NCBI GenBank assembly: GCA_029255685.2
Contig: CM055320.2
Location: 44,675,910 to 44,739,909, forward strand
DNA from: Silene conica
Taxonomy: Eukaryota > Streptophyta > Magnoliopsida > Caryophyllales > Caryophyllaceae
Length of the DNA: 64,000 nucleotides
Direction of reading: 5' to 3'
A program made the translations under genes and the position numbers. The notes under the pieces are model-generated. The model was not told where the DNA came from, searched no databases, and saw nothing but the letters and a program-made list of their open reading frames with translations. Numbering within the stretch: the stretch's first letter is position 1; each line of letters opens with the position of its first letter. Shown piece after piece: positions 23,239 through 35,030 of this stretch.

Positions 23239-23348
23239 TTAAATAACAGTTTTGTGTGTAGGGTGTTCTCTATTAATCTAGAAGACGCTTATTCAATTAA
23301 AGTGTTCTCTATTTAGTGTTACTTATTCCCTTAATTGTAGTAGTGATG

Positions 23349-25215
23349 GGAAGCTCTTCTACCAGATTAATGCTACTACTCTGACCTTGATTCCTAAATG
23401 TGACAGACCTCAAACACAACAGTTCAGGCCAATAGCATGCTGCAACATGCTATACAAGATTATTTATAAAGCTATATGTAATAGGCTGGCAAAAGTTTTA
23501 CCAGACTTGGTGAATGATACTCACGAGGCATTTATCCAAGGAAGGTGCATAATTGAAAACATTCTTATTTGCCAAGATATTATGCAACAATACAACCGGA
23601 AAAATGTGTCTCCTAGATGCTTATTCAAAATCGACCTTCAAAAAGCGTATGACTCTGTGGAATGGGAATATGTGAATGACCTCATGAGCCATTTGAAGTT
23701 CCCCGCTCACTTTAGCAGAATTATCATGGAATGCATTACTACACCTCAATATACTCTAGCTCTCAATGGTGCTCAATTTGGCTACTTTCATGGGCAAAGG
23801 GGATTAAGACAGGGAGACCCTATGTCCCCCCTCTTATTCACCTTATGCATGGAATATCTAAGCAGACTCACCACTTATGCAATTGAGAAATGGCATTTTC
23901 GATATCATCCACAATGTAAAGCTATGTAACTGACTCATCTCATCTTTGCGGATGATCTTACGCTCTTTTGCAAAGGGGAACCGCAGTCCATCCTCCTGCT
24001 TGTCAAAACCCTCACCACATTCTCTCAAACAACCGGGTTGCAGCTAAATTCTTCGAAATCAGCCATGTATTTTAATGGGATGAAGCAAGTCCTCAAGAAT
24101 GATATATTGCAAGTCACTGGCTTCACTGAAGGAGAGATGCCTTTCACCTACCTAGGAATCCCTATTCAGACCAAGAAACCAAATAAACAGGAATGTGCAA
24201 AAATCACTGAGAAAATGGTGAGCAGAATAAGAAACCTGGGTGCTAAAAAGCTCTCTTATGCTGGGAGAGTGGTGCTTATCAATTCAGTACTGAACACATT
24301 TTACAGTTACTGGCCCTCCATTTTTATTCTGCCTAAAGGAGTGATTAAAAGACTGGAAGCCACATGCAGAAATTTTCTTTGGGAGGGCAACTCTGAATAC
24401 ACGAGGGTACCTTTGGTTGTCTGGGATAAAGTAACAAGAACAAAGCAAGAGGGAGGACTGAATATCAAACAAGCAACCATTTGGAACACTGCTGTAGTGG
24501 GAAAGCTGGTATACTGGGTCTATGAGCAGCCTCCTAAACTATGGGTGAAGTGGATCAATACGGATTATCTAAAGGGTACAACCTGGCATGATTACAATCC
24601 ACTTCCGGACATATCATGGACTTGGAGGATGATTGTAAAACTAAAGAAAAATTCAAGCCTTGTTACATAGCTAACAGTTGGACCATCACTGATAAGGGCT
24701 ATACTATCTCAGAGGAGTATAAATGGCTGAAAGGAGACCACCATAGCATGGATTGGTCACCTATAGTCTGGCACAAATGGGCAGTTCCAAAGCACTCCAT
24801 GATAACTTGGCTGTTCTTTTACAATGGTATCAATACAAAAGAGAAACTGTGTAAGATGGGCTGCAGCAGTGATGAACTCTGCTGCCTGTGTGGGGCTGGG
24901 GTTGAAAATGCAATACACCTCTTGCAGGAGTGTGTTTATAGCAGGAAAATCAAAACTCACCTGGAAAACTAGAATGGACAAGTGATACCTCAACTACCTG
25001 AGGCACGTTGGACTTGTTCTGACAAGAAGGACAAAGGACTGCAGGCAATGATCTTCAATGCTTACTTCTATACCGTGTGGATGAAGAGAAATAAGGCCAG
25101 AATTGACAATGTTTTGGAAAGGCCTGAAATAGTGGCTCTGGAGATCCAAGAGTTGGTGAAGAACAGAATGCATAGTCAGCAGCATCATACGAGTAGAACA
25201 AAGCCTAGTACTTAG
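23349..25215 (+). pseudogene. LINE ORF2, reverse transcriptase and zf-RVT
   Basis: Continues the RT domain after the CACTA insertion: LIPKCDRPQTQQFRPIACCN, the motif A region FKIDLQKAYDSVEW, GLRQGDPMSPLLF, and the catalytic FADDL (about 23946). The thumb region FTYLGIPIQTK and a zf-RVT domain follow, with CCLCGAGVENAIHLLQEC at about 24883. There are in-frame stops at 23927-23929 and 24970-24972 and a frameshift near 24650. The 3' end and poly(A) follow at once, as expected for L1. Confidence 0.92.
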
Positions 25216-25368
25216 CTTGTTTGCTTTGTAAGCCCCCTGGTTGTTTAGATCAGGGCTGGGCATCCAATTTTCTTTTTGTCCTCGATCTCTCATGTATATT
25301 TGTTTCCTGAATGCTATATATACGACTCACATTTACACCAAAAAAAAAAAACACACGTTGCTTACTAA

Positions 25369-26764
25369 CTACCCATTAACAATAAGATTAAACATCCCAA
25401 CCTATGATACTTAAGCATGTTAAACAACTTGAAAAGGGACCTTACAACAAACAATTGTGAAAGGATTCACATGAGGCAATTAGAGTTAACCGCTTGACTA
25501 AACTTTACTTAGCCCAAACATACGCTTAAACCAAGTTATTATATTCATAAACATTACATAAACATCACTTAAGTAATTGGGAAACAAGTCCCCAAAACAA
25601 TCACGAAACAATTAAACCACAAAATGCTACAGCAGTATTTGCGCAGCCTGCGCAGCTGCGCCACCATTGCGCAGCCTGCGCCCCTACACGGGCAGGCTTA
25701 TTTCGCGATTTTCCTGCACTTTATCAAATTCTTCAAACTTTCGACAAATGATTTTACAGTATGATTTCAAGCCTCGAATCTATCCTACCAGCACATATAA
25801 ACCCATAACAATCCCAAGTATATATCAAACACTATTTTTGAACAATTAAAACACAAATTAAGAACAAACTTTGTATTCGTCTTAAGAACTTAAAAAATCT
25901 GGAAAATGAACAATGTTTGCATATGAACATGTAAATCTTCAACCAAATCATGTGAGCATCATATGAAACATATTTCCTAACATAAACCTAAACTTAAACA
26001 TCATCCACAACTCAAAATCAGAAACTTAATCAAGAACACAACACAAAGATTGTTATTTTAACAAAAAGGTCGAGTTTCTCATTATCGTCACCTCAAAGCG
26101 GTTTAAGCACCGAAATCTTCTTCCACCACGTAAGTATCGACCTCCGGGTTATCACAAACACCGCCTAAAACAACTAAAACATCAAAACCAACCCACGAAT
26201 TTCGAAATACCCAAACATGCCGAAATTTTGACAGAAGGATTATGAGATAAAACATACCCAGAAAGAAGGAGGGCTAGAAGAGGAATCCGTGGCCGCGAAA
26301 AATCGTCTCAATCGGATAAGAAACGAAGAATCTATGAGAATTTTCAGATTGAAAAAGAATTTCATAAGAATGGTGTTTGTTGTTATGTTTGCAAATCTAA
26401 AAATTGAAATGAAGGAGTGAGGTAGAGGATGAAGGGGTTAGGGTTTTGTGAGGAAAAAGAGAGGAAATGGGTCCATTAACAAGTTAGGCCCATAAGACAA
26501 GTTTTAAGACGGTTTAAGCTAAGAACACCGACTTAAGGTAACTACAAACTTAAGACGATATAAATATTTCCGGACTATGAAATTAAATTGCTAAGACGTA
26601 AATTACGCAATTAAATAAAATCTTATTTAAATCCTTTTAAATATTCTCACATAAATTAATCAGTTATTTAAATGAAATACCCAGAATTACGAAATACAAG
26701 TTATTTCTCGAACTTGAACTTAAAATCTTTAAAATTCCAGGTCCCGAAATATTGGGATGTTACA
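25369..26764 (-). repeat. LTR of the minus-strand element, outer part
   Basis: The start of the LTR on the minus strand (TGTAACATCCC at 26764) through U3-like AT-rich DNA to the LINE target site. It includes a GC-rich dyad at 25641-25681. No gene is seen. The inner part of the same LTR is 15191-16970. Confidence 0.7.
25641..25681. repeat. GC-rich near-palindromes
   Basis: GCGCAGCCTGCGC occurs twice (25641 and 25669), 28 bp apart, with a third GCGC-type half site between. It is very GC-rich for this AT-rich LTR. Confidence 0.75.
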
Positions 26765-27599
26765 AGTGTCCTCGACAATAGTGTGTTGACATAATTAAAA
26801 CTCATCTGAATGAAACACAACTGGGAGTGTTACTCTTTTAAAGTCGACTGATCAACATTTACCGATAATGATTGGTTGTCTAGAGTTTGACATTATCGTC
26901 ATATGATGGTGGTGATCAGTTGATCCCTTAAGGTCATATCTTTAGGTAATTCCGTCTCAATGGAATAATTAATTAATATCGTATTGGATACGAATTAATT
27001 AATAACTGGAAATTTGGAAATAATTTTTACATGACGAATATTTTATAATGGGATTATAATAATAATAGTCAAAGTAATAAAATCGTTTTATTACTCGGGT
27101 TTTATTTATTCGTTTGTGAAACGATCAAATTGAGAATTAACACGGTTGATCATAAAATTACAAAGAGTTGTAATTAAAATTATGATACTACATTTTTATA
27201 CAATAATAATTTCGAATTATTACAATAATTATTTAAATGTAATAAATTTGAAAATTATGGATTTTAATAGTTAAAATTGCATAATTAACAAATTGGGTCA
27301 TGTGTTATGGGACATGTGTGACATGTTACAAATTAACACAATTGACAAAGATAAAATGGGTCTATAATAAGACCCATTTGGACCATGTAAATGATGTGCA
27401 TATGGGTGATGATTGTGTGTGTTAGTATGCAAAGAGGTTGAGTGTATGTTGCAAATAGAATATTGTAAGGAATATTGTATGCATTGTGTAAGAACATGAT
27501 GGCCATGCATTGGCTCTTGTGGGGTGATTTGGCCGGCCATGAGGCTTGCTAAGCAAGCTCATGTGCTTATAAAATCACCACTTACCACATACATTATTG
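26765..27599 (+). repeat. Copia LTR fragment
   Basis: GTGTCCTCGACAATAG and the downstream block around a TTGACATTATCGTC-like sequence match the beginnings of the LTRs at 32997 and 50000. It is AT-rich, with no gene. No coding part of the same element adjoins it. It is wedged between the minus-strand LTR and the 3' end of a family T internal region, so the exact ends are uncertain. Confidence 0.65.
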
Positions 27600-27729
27600 C
27601 TAATGTAACACTTCGCATTTCAGAACTTATATATAAGTACTACTTGTGCTTGTCTTATGCTTATGGGATGTTTGTCCTCGTCACGGGGTGGTGAACTTCG
27701 GGACGAAGTTTATTTTAAGGAGGGAAGAC
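27600..27729 (+). other. 3' internal end of a family T-like element
   Basis: Matches the last 130 bp before the LTRs at 9641 and 38759, including the GAACTTCG hairpin (27693-27711) and the purine tract AAGGAGGGAAGAC. An LTR that starts at 27730 after a 3' end, yet is followed by a primer site at 35016, implies a tandem LTR-internal-LTR arrangement. Confidence 0.7.
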
Positions 27730-28789
27730 TGTAATACCCCGTATTTTAGAGTCGGACAACGGCAGTCAAACCATGTTTTATACAAGTATTTCAAATAGAA
27801 TGTTTATAAAGGTTTTTACGTAAATTGTTATTGTTTTATAAGTTGTATTTCTACGATTATTTCGTATTTTTTAATCATTTTTATATTTGACGATTATTTC
27901 TTAGAATGACATTTCATTCGTATTTTCCTTAATTTTGATAATATATTTATAATTAAATATATTTCCTATTTTATATTTATTTCTCATTTAAACTTGTTTT
28001 ATTATTTAAGTCGTAATTACATTTAAATTCTAATTTTATCGTAATTATATTTAAATACTAATTTTATATATATTATTAAGTAAGTGCTAATAATTTCGTA
28101 ATCTTATAATGAATTTAATTAATATTTATCAATACTAATTATATAATTTAAGTAATATAATTATTTATATGTAATTATTAATTTTCAAGTTATGAGTCGG
28201 AATCGGGGTGTAAGTCCTTGAGAAGCGTGATGGGCTTGGGCTCGAGTAGGTTATGAGAACCGTGTTTGGGAAGCGTAAAATGAGACCCTAGCCAACATGC
28301 CATATTCATGGACATTCTACAGATAAACAAAACCCTAATACCCGATACACTTCCCTGCCTCCATCACAACGTAAAACCCTAATCACCTCTTATTTGCATA
28401 TGCCTCCCTACTTCACCTGCTCATATAGACACGATTGGTTCGTCGTGGGGTTGAAGAAGAAGCAAAAGAGAAGCAAAAATAAACGAAACAAGAGCAGGCT
28501 TCACAACCATCACCATCATCGTCTCACCCTTGCGCGGTAGTGTTTCGTAAGTAGTTTTCGTGCTCTTTTCATGCCTTCGAATCTGTATATTAAGGTTGTG
28601 AGTAATATATGTTGTATATGTATCATGTTTATCGTAATTAAACCACCATGGAACCACCATAAGTGTTAGAAAAACTATCCTAAAAGTCGACAGTGGCTAA
28701 GCTTTATCAACACTCTGTTTTCGTGCATTTTTAACCCCACTGTTTTCGTGTTCTTTCATTTTAATTCGACTACTGTTTTGGTCTCCAGT

Positions 28790-31700
28790 AAGGGAAAGGG
28801 TAAAGGGAAGGCTAAAGCTCAGGGCGACCTAGCAGTAGGTAAGCCCAGGTTCAAGAACCCAGGATTTACTAAGAGTGGGCCAGGTGAGTCGAGCAACTCA
28901 CAGGGCAAGACTAAGAGCAAGGATACTAGCATGGAATGTCACCATTGCCACAAGACTGGGCATTGGAGGCGCTCCTGCCCCGTGTATCGAGAGGACATTA
29001 AGGCAGGCCGCGTTACTCCTCTTGGTATGTCTTCTTCTTCTTTTATTCACATGATTGAGATTAACCATGCAAGTTGCGGAACTTGGGTACTTGATACTGG
29101 TTGTGGTTCTCATCTATGTAATCATGTGCAGGGCCTCCGAAACCAAGAACCCCTAATCAAGGGTGAGGTGGACCTGCGTGTCGGGAATGGAGCACGTGTT
29201 GCTGCAGTCTCGAAGGGAACATACGTGATCCAGCTTCCAAGTGGATTCGAGTTATTTTTATATAACTGTTATTATGTTCCTAGTTTGTCCAAAAACATTA
29301 TTTCAGTTTCTGCGCTTGACAAACTCGGCTTTTCATTTGTAATAGAGAATAATAGCTGTATTTTCTCCTTACACATTATGATTTATGGCAAGGCAGTTTC
29401 CATGAATGGAATTTATGTTTTAGATCAAACCACCGAGATATTACATGTGAATAATAAAAGATTAAAGGTAGGTGACAAAGATCAAACTTACTTATGGCAT
29501 TGTCGTATGGGACACATAAATGAGAAACGTGTAAAACAGCTCATACAAAACGGAGCTATCTCGCCCTTTGATTTCGAATCATATGGCACGTGTGAATCAT
29601 GTCTCATCGGCAAGATGACTCGTATTTCCTTCAAAGGTGTTGGAATGCGCGCTGCCGACCTATTAGGACTCATACATACGGACGTATGTGGCCCTATGTC
29701 GATCAACGCACGAGAAGGCTATAGGTATTTCATCACTTTCACGGATGATTTGAGTAGATATGGCTATGTCTACTTGATGAAACATAAAAGTGAATCCTTT
29801 GACAAGTTCAAAGAATACCAGAATCGGGTACAGAACCAGCTGGGTAGAAAGATTAAAGCACTACGTTCGGATCGTGGTGGTGAGTATCTTTCACACGAGT
29901 TTGATCAACACCTTAAAGACTGTGGCATCGTGCTACAGTTGACTCCACCTGGAACACCACAATTAAATGGTGTGTCCGAACGGAGAAATCGAACTCTACT
30001 CAATATGGTTCGATCCATGATGATTCACACCGTCGTGCCTGATTCATTGTGGGGCTATGCTCTTTTGTCAGCCGCTCTAATACTTAACCGAAGTCCGTCT
30101 AAAGCTGTTGACAAGACTCCATACGAATTATGGAAGGGAACGGTCCCTAACTTGTCCTTTATTCGGGTTTGGGGCTGCGAGGCTTATGTCAAGTGGAGAC
30201 ACGAGGATAAGCTCGGCCCGCGATCGGTCAAGACATACTTTATAGGTTATCCAAAGGGAACTTTTGGTCATTACTTCTACTCGCCAACCGAACAACGTGT
30301 TTTTGTTGCGGCTAGTGCGACGTTCTTAGAGAAAGAATTTCTCGAGAACAAGTCGAGTAATAGAACCTTCGAGTTATCGGAGGTTCAAGAACCAACTGCC
30401 GAGCAACCATTGGAGGAAACAGTTCCTTCAACCGAGGCTGCGTTAGATATTCCTGAGGAACCTAGGAGGTCGGGAAGAGTCTCTATTCCTCCGGACAGAT
30501 ACATTGGTATGGTCGAGGAACATGATACAGATGACGTCTTACTCATAGAGGGTAATGAACCCACAACCTATAAAGGTGCCATGACTAGTTCTGACTCAAA
30601 GCTATGGCTAGAAGCCATGCAATCCGAGATGGACTCCATGTATGAGAACAACGTGTGGGATCTTGTGGACCTACCTGCAAAGGCACGTCCCCTTCAATGC
30701 AAATGGCTTTACAAGATAAAGCATGCCGTGGAAGGTCAACAAGATATCCACAAGGCTAGACTAGTTGCTAAAGGTTTCACTCAAGTGCTAGGCTTGCACT
30801 ATGATGAGATCTTTGCACCCGTAGTCATGCTACGTTCCATTCGGATTATCTTAGCGATCGCCGCATTTCATGATTATGAAATATGGCAAATGGACGTTAA
30901 AACCGCCTTCTTAAACGGTTATTTGGAGGAAGAGTTGTACATGGTACAACCCGAGGGTTTTATCGATCCAGCACATCCTAAGAAAGTTTGCAAGCTTAAG
31001 CGTTCCATCTATGGACTTAAGCAAGCATCGCGGAGTTGGAATCATCGCTTCGACCAAGTGATAAAAGAGAATGGGTTCATTCGATCAGTCGAGGAACCAT
31101 GTCTCTATATCAAGTCGAGTGGGAGCAAGATTGTATTCCTACTACTGTATGTCGATGACATACTCTTGATTGGGAATGACATACCTCTCTTATCTTCGGT
31201 TAAAGCATGGTTGAAAAACCACTTCCAGATGAAAGATCTGGGAGAGGCACAAAGAATTTTGGGCATCCGTATCTACAGGGATAGATCACGACGGATGTTG
31301 TCTCTCAGTCAGGAGTCTTATATAGATAAGATTCTAGAGAGATTCAGTATGACGAACTCCAAGAAAGGGTTCCTTCCTATGACTCCTGGGCTTCACTTGA
31401 GCAAGACTCAAGAAGCTAAGTCACTGGAAGAGAAAGAGCGCATGAGTCGGATTCCTTATGCTTCGGCAATAGGATAGATCATGTATGCCATGATATGCAC
31501 ACGTCCTGACGTTGCATATGCATTGAGTATGACAAGTCGATTCCAAGCTCATCCAGGTGAACAACACTGGATGGCCGTGAAAAACATTCTTAAGTACCTA
31601 CGGAGGACTAAAGATTGGGGATTGACTTACGGAGGCGACTCGACGCTCTGCGCCACGGGTTACGCAGATGCTAGCTTCCAAACGGATCGAGATGACTTGA

Positions 31701-32134
31701 AATCTCAGTCTGGATTCGTTTTTACTCTTAATGGCGCTGCTGTCAGCTGGAAAAGGTCTAAACAGAGTGTTACAGCAGATTCTACGACTGAGTCCGAGTA
31801 CTATGCCGCCTCAGAAGCAGCTAAGGAAGCAATATGGATGCGTCAATTCTTACAAGGGCTATCAGTAGTGCCTAGTTCGAATGACCCAATCACCGTTTAT
31901 TGTGATAATAAAGGTGCCATCTTCCAAGCTAAGGAGCATAAGTCTAGCAACAAGGCTAGGCATGTACAACGGAAAGCTCATCTAATCAGAGATTACGTGG
32001 AGCAAAAGGAGATTTTCATTGATAAGATCGCTACGGATGACAACATAGCTGATCCTCTCACAAAAGCATTACCACGTGATAAGCATGAAGGGCACATTCA
32101 TTCCATGGGAATTGGATGTGTTCCTAAGTTGTAG
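28790..32134 (+). pseudogene. Copia gag-pol coding region, fossil
   Basis: A zinc knuckle CHHCHKTGHWRRSC (28937-28978) is followed by protease with WVLDTGCGSH (about 29085), a GAG-pre-integrase segment with HCRMGHINEKRV, integrase with HTDVCGP, SDRGGEY and GVSERRN, reverse transcriptase with LLLYVDDILLIGND (about 31140), and RNase H with YADASF and STTESEYYA. The order INT before RT is diagnostic of Copia. The region is broken, with about one interruption and an incomplete gag end. No function is expected now. Confidence 0.92.
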
Positions 32135-32996
32135 TACTCTTTTATGAATTCATGTAATAATTCATTTTCTCGTGTACTCTATTCAACCTTATTGTTATGA
32201 TATATAATGTTTTGTTTCTCATGTGGAATTGTACGCCAATTTTGAACACCACAAAGTGAACTGATTAACATTACATCGTTTTGGTCCTTGATTACCCACT
32301 TGAGCTGATAACTCAGGTAATCATTTTGTGACGTTGGTTGATGGTGGGTTCAACGAGCCATAAGTCACGCGGCTGACTAACCAATCACAAAGGCGAGTTA
32401 TACGGATATCTCGTAGGACACCCCGTGACAGCGTTATGGAGTCCTAAATGTTTTACAACATTGGGTGCCAGGTCGTGGATAGGACCTCCATAGTGTTCCT
32501 TAGAGTCGAGTCTTTTGACTTTCAACTGTCTCTTGAGATTAAGGCAGATTTTGGGTAACTTTGGTTTCTTTCCCACGGTCACCGTAACAGGGGCCAAGAG
32601 GATTTTTTCTGGGTTATTTCATGCTGCGCGATATCGGCAGGATTCGAGTTGAGGGAAATATCCAAACCCTTATCAGGATTTTATCATTTCTTAGGGCCAC
32701 TCGAGGAGTAGTAACTGAAATGCATGGCCATGCTCGAATACAGATTCGTTTTATCAGTTAAGTTACTCTCTAGTCGGGGAAACCACTCTTGATACAAATC
32801 GCTTGTGAGATACGACCTTTGCGAATGCGGATTTGCAAATTGTCTTACATTGAGTGGGACAAATTTGAAAAGGATATGAGAATCGGTTATCGCACCTACA
32901 CTTGTACGGACAAGTGGGAGTTTGTTGGAGCTTGTGTCCTCCACATGTAGTGTGATAACGTCATTGCACTTACCCTTGTACGGACAAGTGGGAGAT
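32135..32996 (+). other. Copia 3' untranslated region
   Basis: Non-coding, ending in ACAAGTGGGAGATT. A block with GGGCCACTCGAGGAGTAGT and GGGGAAACCACTC is shared with the 3' regions at 55400-55640 and 59190-59450. The end contains a near-duplicate of the CTTGTACGGACAAGTGGGAG priming tract (32904-32925 and 32976-32994). Confidence 0.75.
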
Positions 32997-33990
32997 TGTT
33001 GGGGCTGGTGTCCTTGACAATTAAGTACAATGACTTATTAAATCTCTTTAAGGATCACAAGGGCATACTTTTGTATTATTACCAGTTGATCCACGTTTAT
33101 CAATAACGGTTGGCTTGCTAGATAAGTTTGACGTTATTGTCATACGGATGGCGGTGATCAACTGGTCCCTATACGTCACACCTATAGGACACGTTTGAGA
33201 GATGTGAAGGTATGAAAATACAGTCACATTTATGCCGGACATGACTAAACAGTTAGTCAGAGGTATTGACTATTAAATTAGTCAATAAGATGTTGAGATT
33301 ATTATTTAATACGGATTAAATAATTTTAGCTAATACGTATTACATGATTAATTCGTAAATTAAATATAAACGGTTATATTTAATTAAATATTGTATTCGC
33401 GTATTAATATAAACAGTTATATTAATTTGGGTAATTATACAATATCGTATTTTGTCAGACCATTATTAATATATCGACTGTATTAATAACTGATAACATG
33501 TTACGATTTATAAATAAAACCCGCGGACAACTTATAGCTAATTGGGTCGAATCACGCATTGGAATAAGGTAAGAGTGGAAAGCCCACTCCTACCTAACAT
33601 CCAATTCGGCCGTGTGGACTATATAAGGAGGAGGACTCTCCTTATGTGATTCACTCTTGTTGCACTGTTTAATAAATCTCAAAAGAAAATTAGGGTTTGA
33701 GAGCATTCTTCTCCCATAACCCAGATCTCACATCTAAAACTCAAAAGGCTCTCCCAATATTGCAAGGCAGTTGGAGAGGATTTCTAGCACACGCGGCCAC
33801 GTCTCATTCTAAGTCTTGGGTGCAATTTATAGGAGGGAATTTGTGTTAATTCCTGTTCTTAGGCCTTTAGCACAAGGACCAAAGGTTGTACTTCTTTTCT
33901 TATCCTTTTTAATCTTATGACGATATTCACGACTGTAATTTTCATTATAATCCTGCAAGTTTAGGGCGAATACACGTTTGATTCCCCACA
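32997..33990 (+). repeat. Copia 3' LTR
   Basis: 994 bp, TGTTGGGG to CCCCACA. Its first 200 bp align with the LTRs at 26765, 50000 and 59447. Confidence 0.75.
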
Positions 33991-34027
33991 GTCGTGGGGG
34001 AGGCGTGTTTATGGGGATGAATAGTTT

Positions 34028-34073
34028 ATTATTATTATTATTATTATTATTGTTATTATTATTATTATTATTA
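34028..34073 (+). repeat. (TTA)n microsatellite
   Basis: About 15 TTA units with one interruption, at the same LTR position as the longer tract at 10826. Confidence 0.9.
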
Positions 34074-34505
34074 CCTTTAATGTTATAATTGTTGTTATGG
34101 TAATTGTGTTAGTAAGGAGTTAACAATTTATTATTTTTGGTTTAATGAGTCGGGAAGTTAAGCTTTTAAGAAAGCTTCTAGTTCGGGAAAGTTTCCATTT
34201 TTGGAAACTTTTCACTTATAGAGGGTTACTATTTATAGTAAATGTAAGTTGACTTATGGGGGTTCGGGAAGTTTATTAATTCGTTGCGTATACATGTTTA
34301 GGTGACGGTTTCCGCGTGGAACACTTCTAGAAAGCTTTTGGTTGACTGTCCTCCTGCAGTTTGAGGTATGGGAAATACTGAATACATGTTTATGATGAGA
34401 AATCTGATTATTAACTGATGTTAGTTGTCTACATCTTATTGTATGAATGATGCTATTTTGTGATTAATTACCTGCATATTCTTGTGATACGATATGGTGA
34501 TTATT

Positions 34506-34600
34506 GGGTCTTGTGAATGGTGTGGAGATAATGGGTCTTGTGAATGGTGTGGAGATAATGGGCTTTGTGATACGGTGTGGAGAATATTGGGTCTTGTGAT
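34506..34600 (+). repeat. 27-bp tandem repeat in family T LTR
   Basis: Three to four copies of GGGTCTTGTGAATGGTGTGG plus AGATAAT, homologous to 11468-11575. Confidence 0.85.
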
Positions 34601-35015
34601 TTAGAGTGGAGGAAGATGCCTTTCTTTTTATAGTAATGTTGCAATTGTTTATTTCCTCTACTCAATCTTCTGGTTGACCCTGTGTATTCGTGATCACCTG
34701 TGATGAACCATTTATTGGGGAGCATATTGACAGGTGCGTGAGACTATGGGAGCTAAAGGGAAGGGAGAGCTAGGATCCGACCAGACTAGAGTCAAGATCA
34801 CCATAGTTGTTCTGTTATGAGTTGTAGGGTTTTACTTTACCTTTTGAAACAGTTGTTTGGAGACAGTTGTAAGAACGTTGTTTAAGTTTAATATTTAATA
34901 AAGTACTGTGTTCTTTTCTTTGTTATCTACTACCTCGTTAATCCGAGATGGTAACACCCTTAATTATTTGGGGAGTCCTAGTTCAGGTCCCTAAATAAAT
35001 GGGGGTGTTACAAAG

Positions 35016-35030
35016 TGGTATCAGAGCGAA
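35016..35030 (+). promoter_or_regulatory. Primer binding site, tRNA-iMet
   Basis: TGGTATCAGAGCGA starts at 35017, five bases after the LTR end. It matches the complement of the initiator tRNA-Met 3' end. Confidence 0.9.

Larger units (their letters stand above)
19501..23345. mobile_element. Non-autonomous CACTA transposon carrying gene fragments
   Basis: Ends read CACTACTACAA at both termini (left 19501, right end TTGTAGTAGTG at 23345), with a 3-bp target duplication ATG (19498-19500 and 23346-23348). Removing 3848 bp restores the LINE reading phase exactly. Both subterminal regions carry repeats of AGAGAACACT in either orientation (19576-19765 and 23265-23315), typical TnpA-binding arrays of CACTA elements. 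No transposase is recognisable. The interior contains a piece of another LINE and two exons of a PLP-dependent aminotransferase-like host gene. Confidence 0.93.
16971..25352 (+). mobile_element. L1-type LINE, full span with nested CACTA
   Basis: It ends in a short poly(A) (25340-25351). It is flanked by a 16-bp target duplication with one mismatch (16955-16970 and 25353-25368, ending TTGCTTACTAA). Without the CACTA element at 19501-23345 it is about 4.5 kb, short for a plant L1 because the N-terminal half of the endonuclease is missing between ORF1 and ORF2. ORF1 carries DUF4283 and a zinc knuckle. ORF2 carries part of the APE-like endonuclease, the reverse transcriptase and a C-terminal zf-RVT. 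Several in-frame stops and frameshifts make it dead. Confidence 0.92.
11998..26764 (-). mobile_element. Minus-strand non-coding Ty3-like LTR element
   Basis: Read on the minus strand, an LTR starts TGTAACATCCC at 26764 and ends near 15191. It is followed by a tRNA-iMet primer site (15188-15177) and then internal DNA down to 11998, where it meets the end of family T copy 1. The other LTR is not in the window. No gag or pol domain is recognisable in 11998-15176. A LINE interrupts the LTR at 16971-25352. Without it the LTR would be about 3.2 kb. The terminal inverted repeat is imperfect, consistent with age. Confidence 0.7.
28790..33990 (+). mobile_element. Copia (Ty1) element with coding region and 3' LTR
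   Basis: Parts in order: end of gag with zinc knuckle, protease, integrase, reverse transcriptase, RNase H, a long 3' untranslated region (32135-32996), a priming tract CAAGTGGGAGATT, and the 3' LTR (32997-33990, TGTTGGGG to CCCCACA). No 5' LTR is visible in the window, so the element is incomplete. Its 3' untranslated region and LTR start resemble those of the Copia elements at 50000-64000, which places them in one lineage. It sits inside a family T LTR. Confidence 0.85.
27730..35012 (+). repeat. Family T LTR interrupted by a Copia element
   Basis: Starts TGTAATACCCC (27730) and ends GGGGGTGTTACA (35012), directly before a tRNA-iMet primer site. The Copia element occupies about 28790-33990. 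The right part (33991-35012) matches the LTR of copy 1 closely, including the TTA tract and tandem repeat. The left part differs from the starts of the other two family T LTRs after the first dozen bases, so it is another subfamily or a mosaic. Confidence 0.7.
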
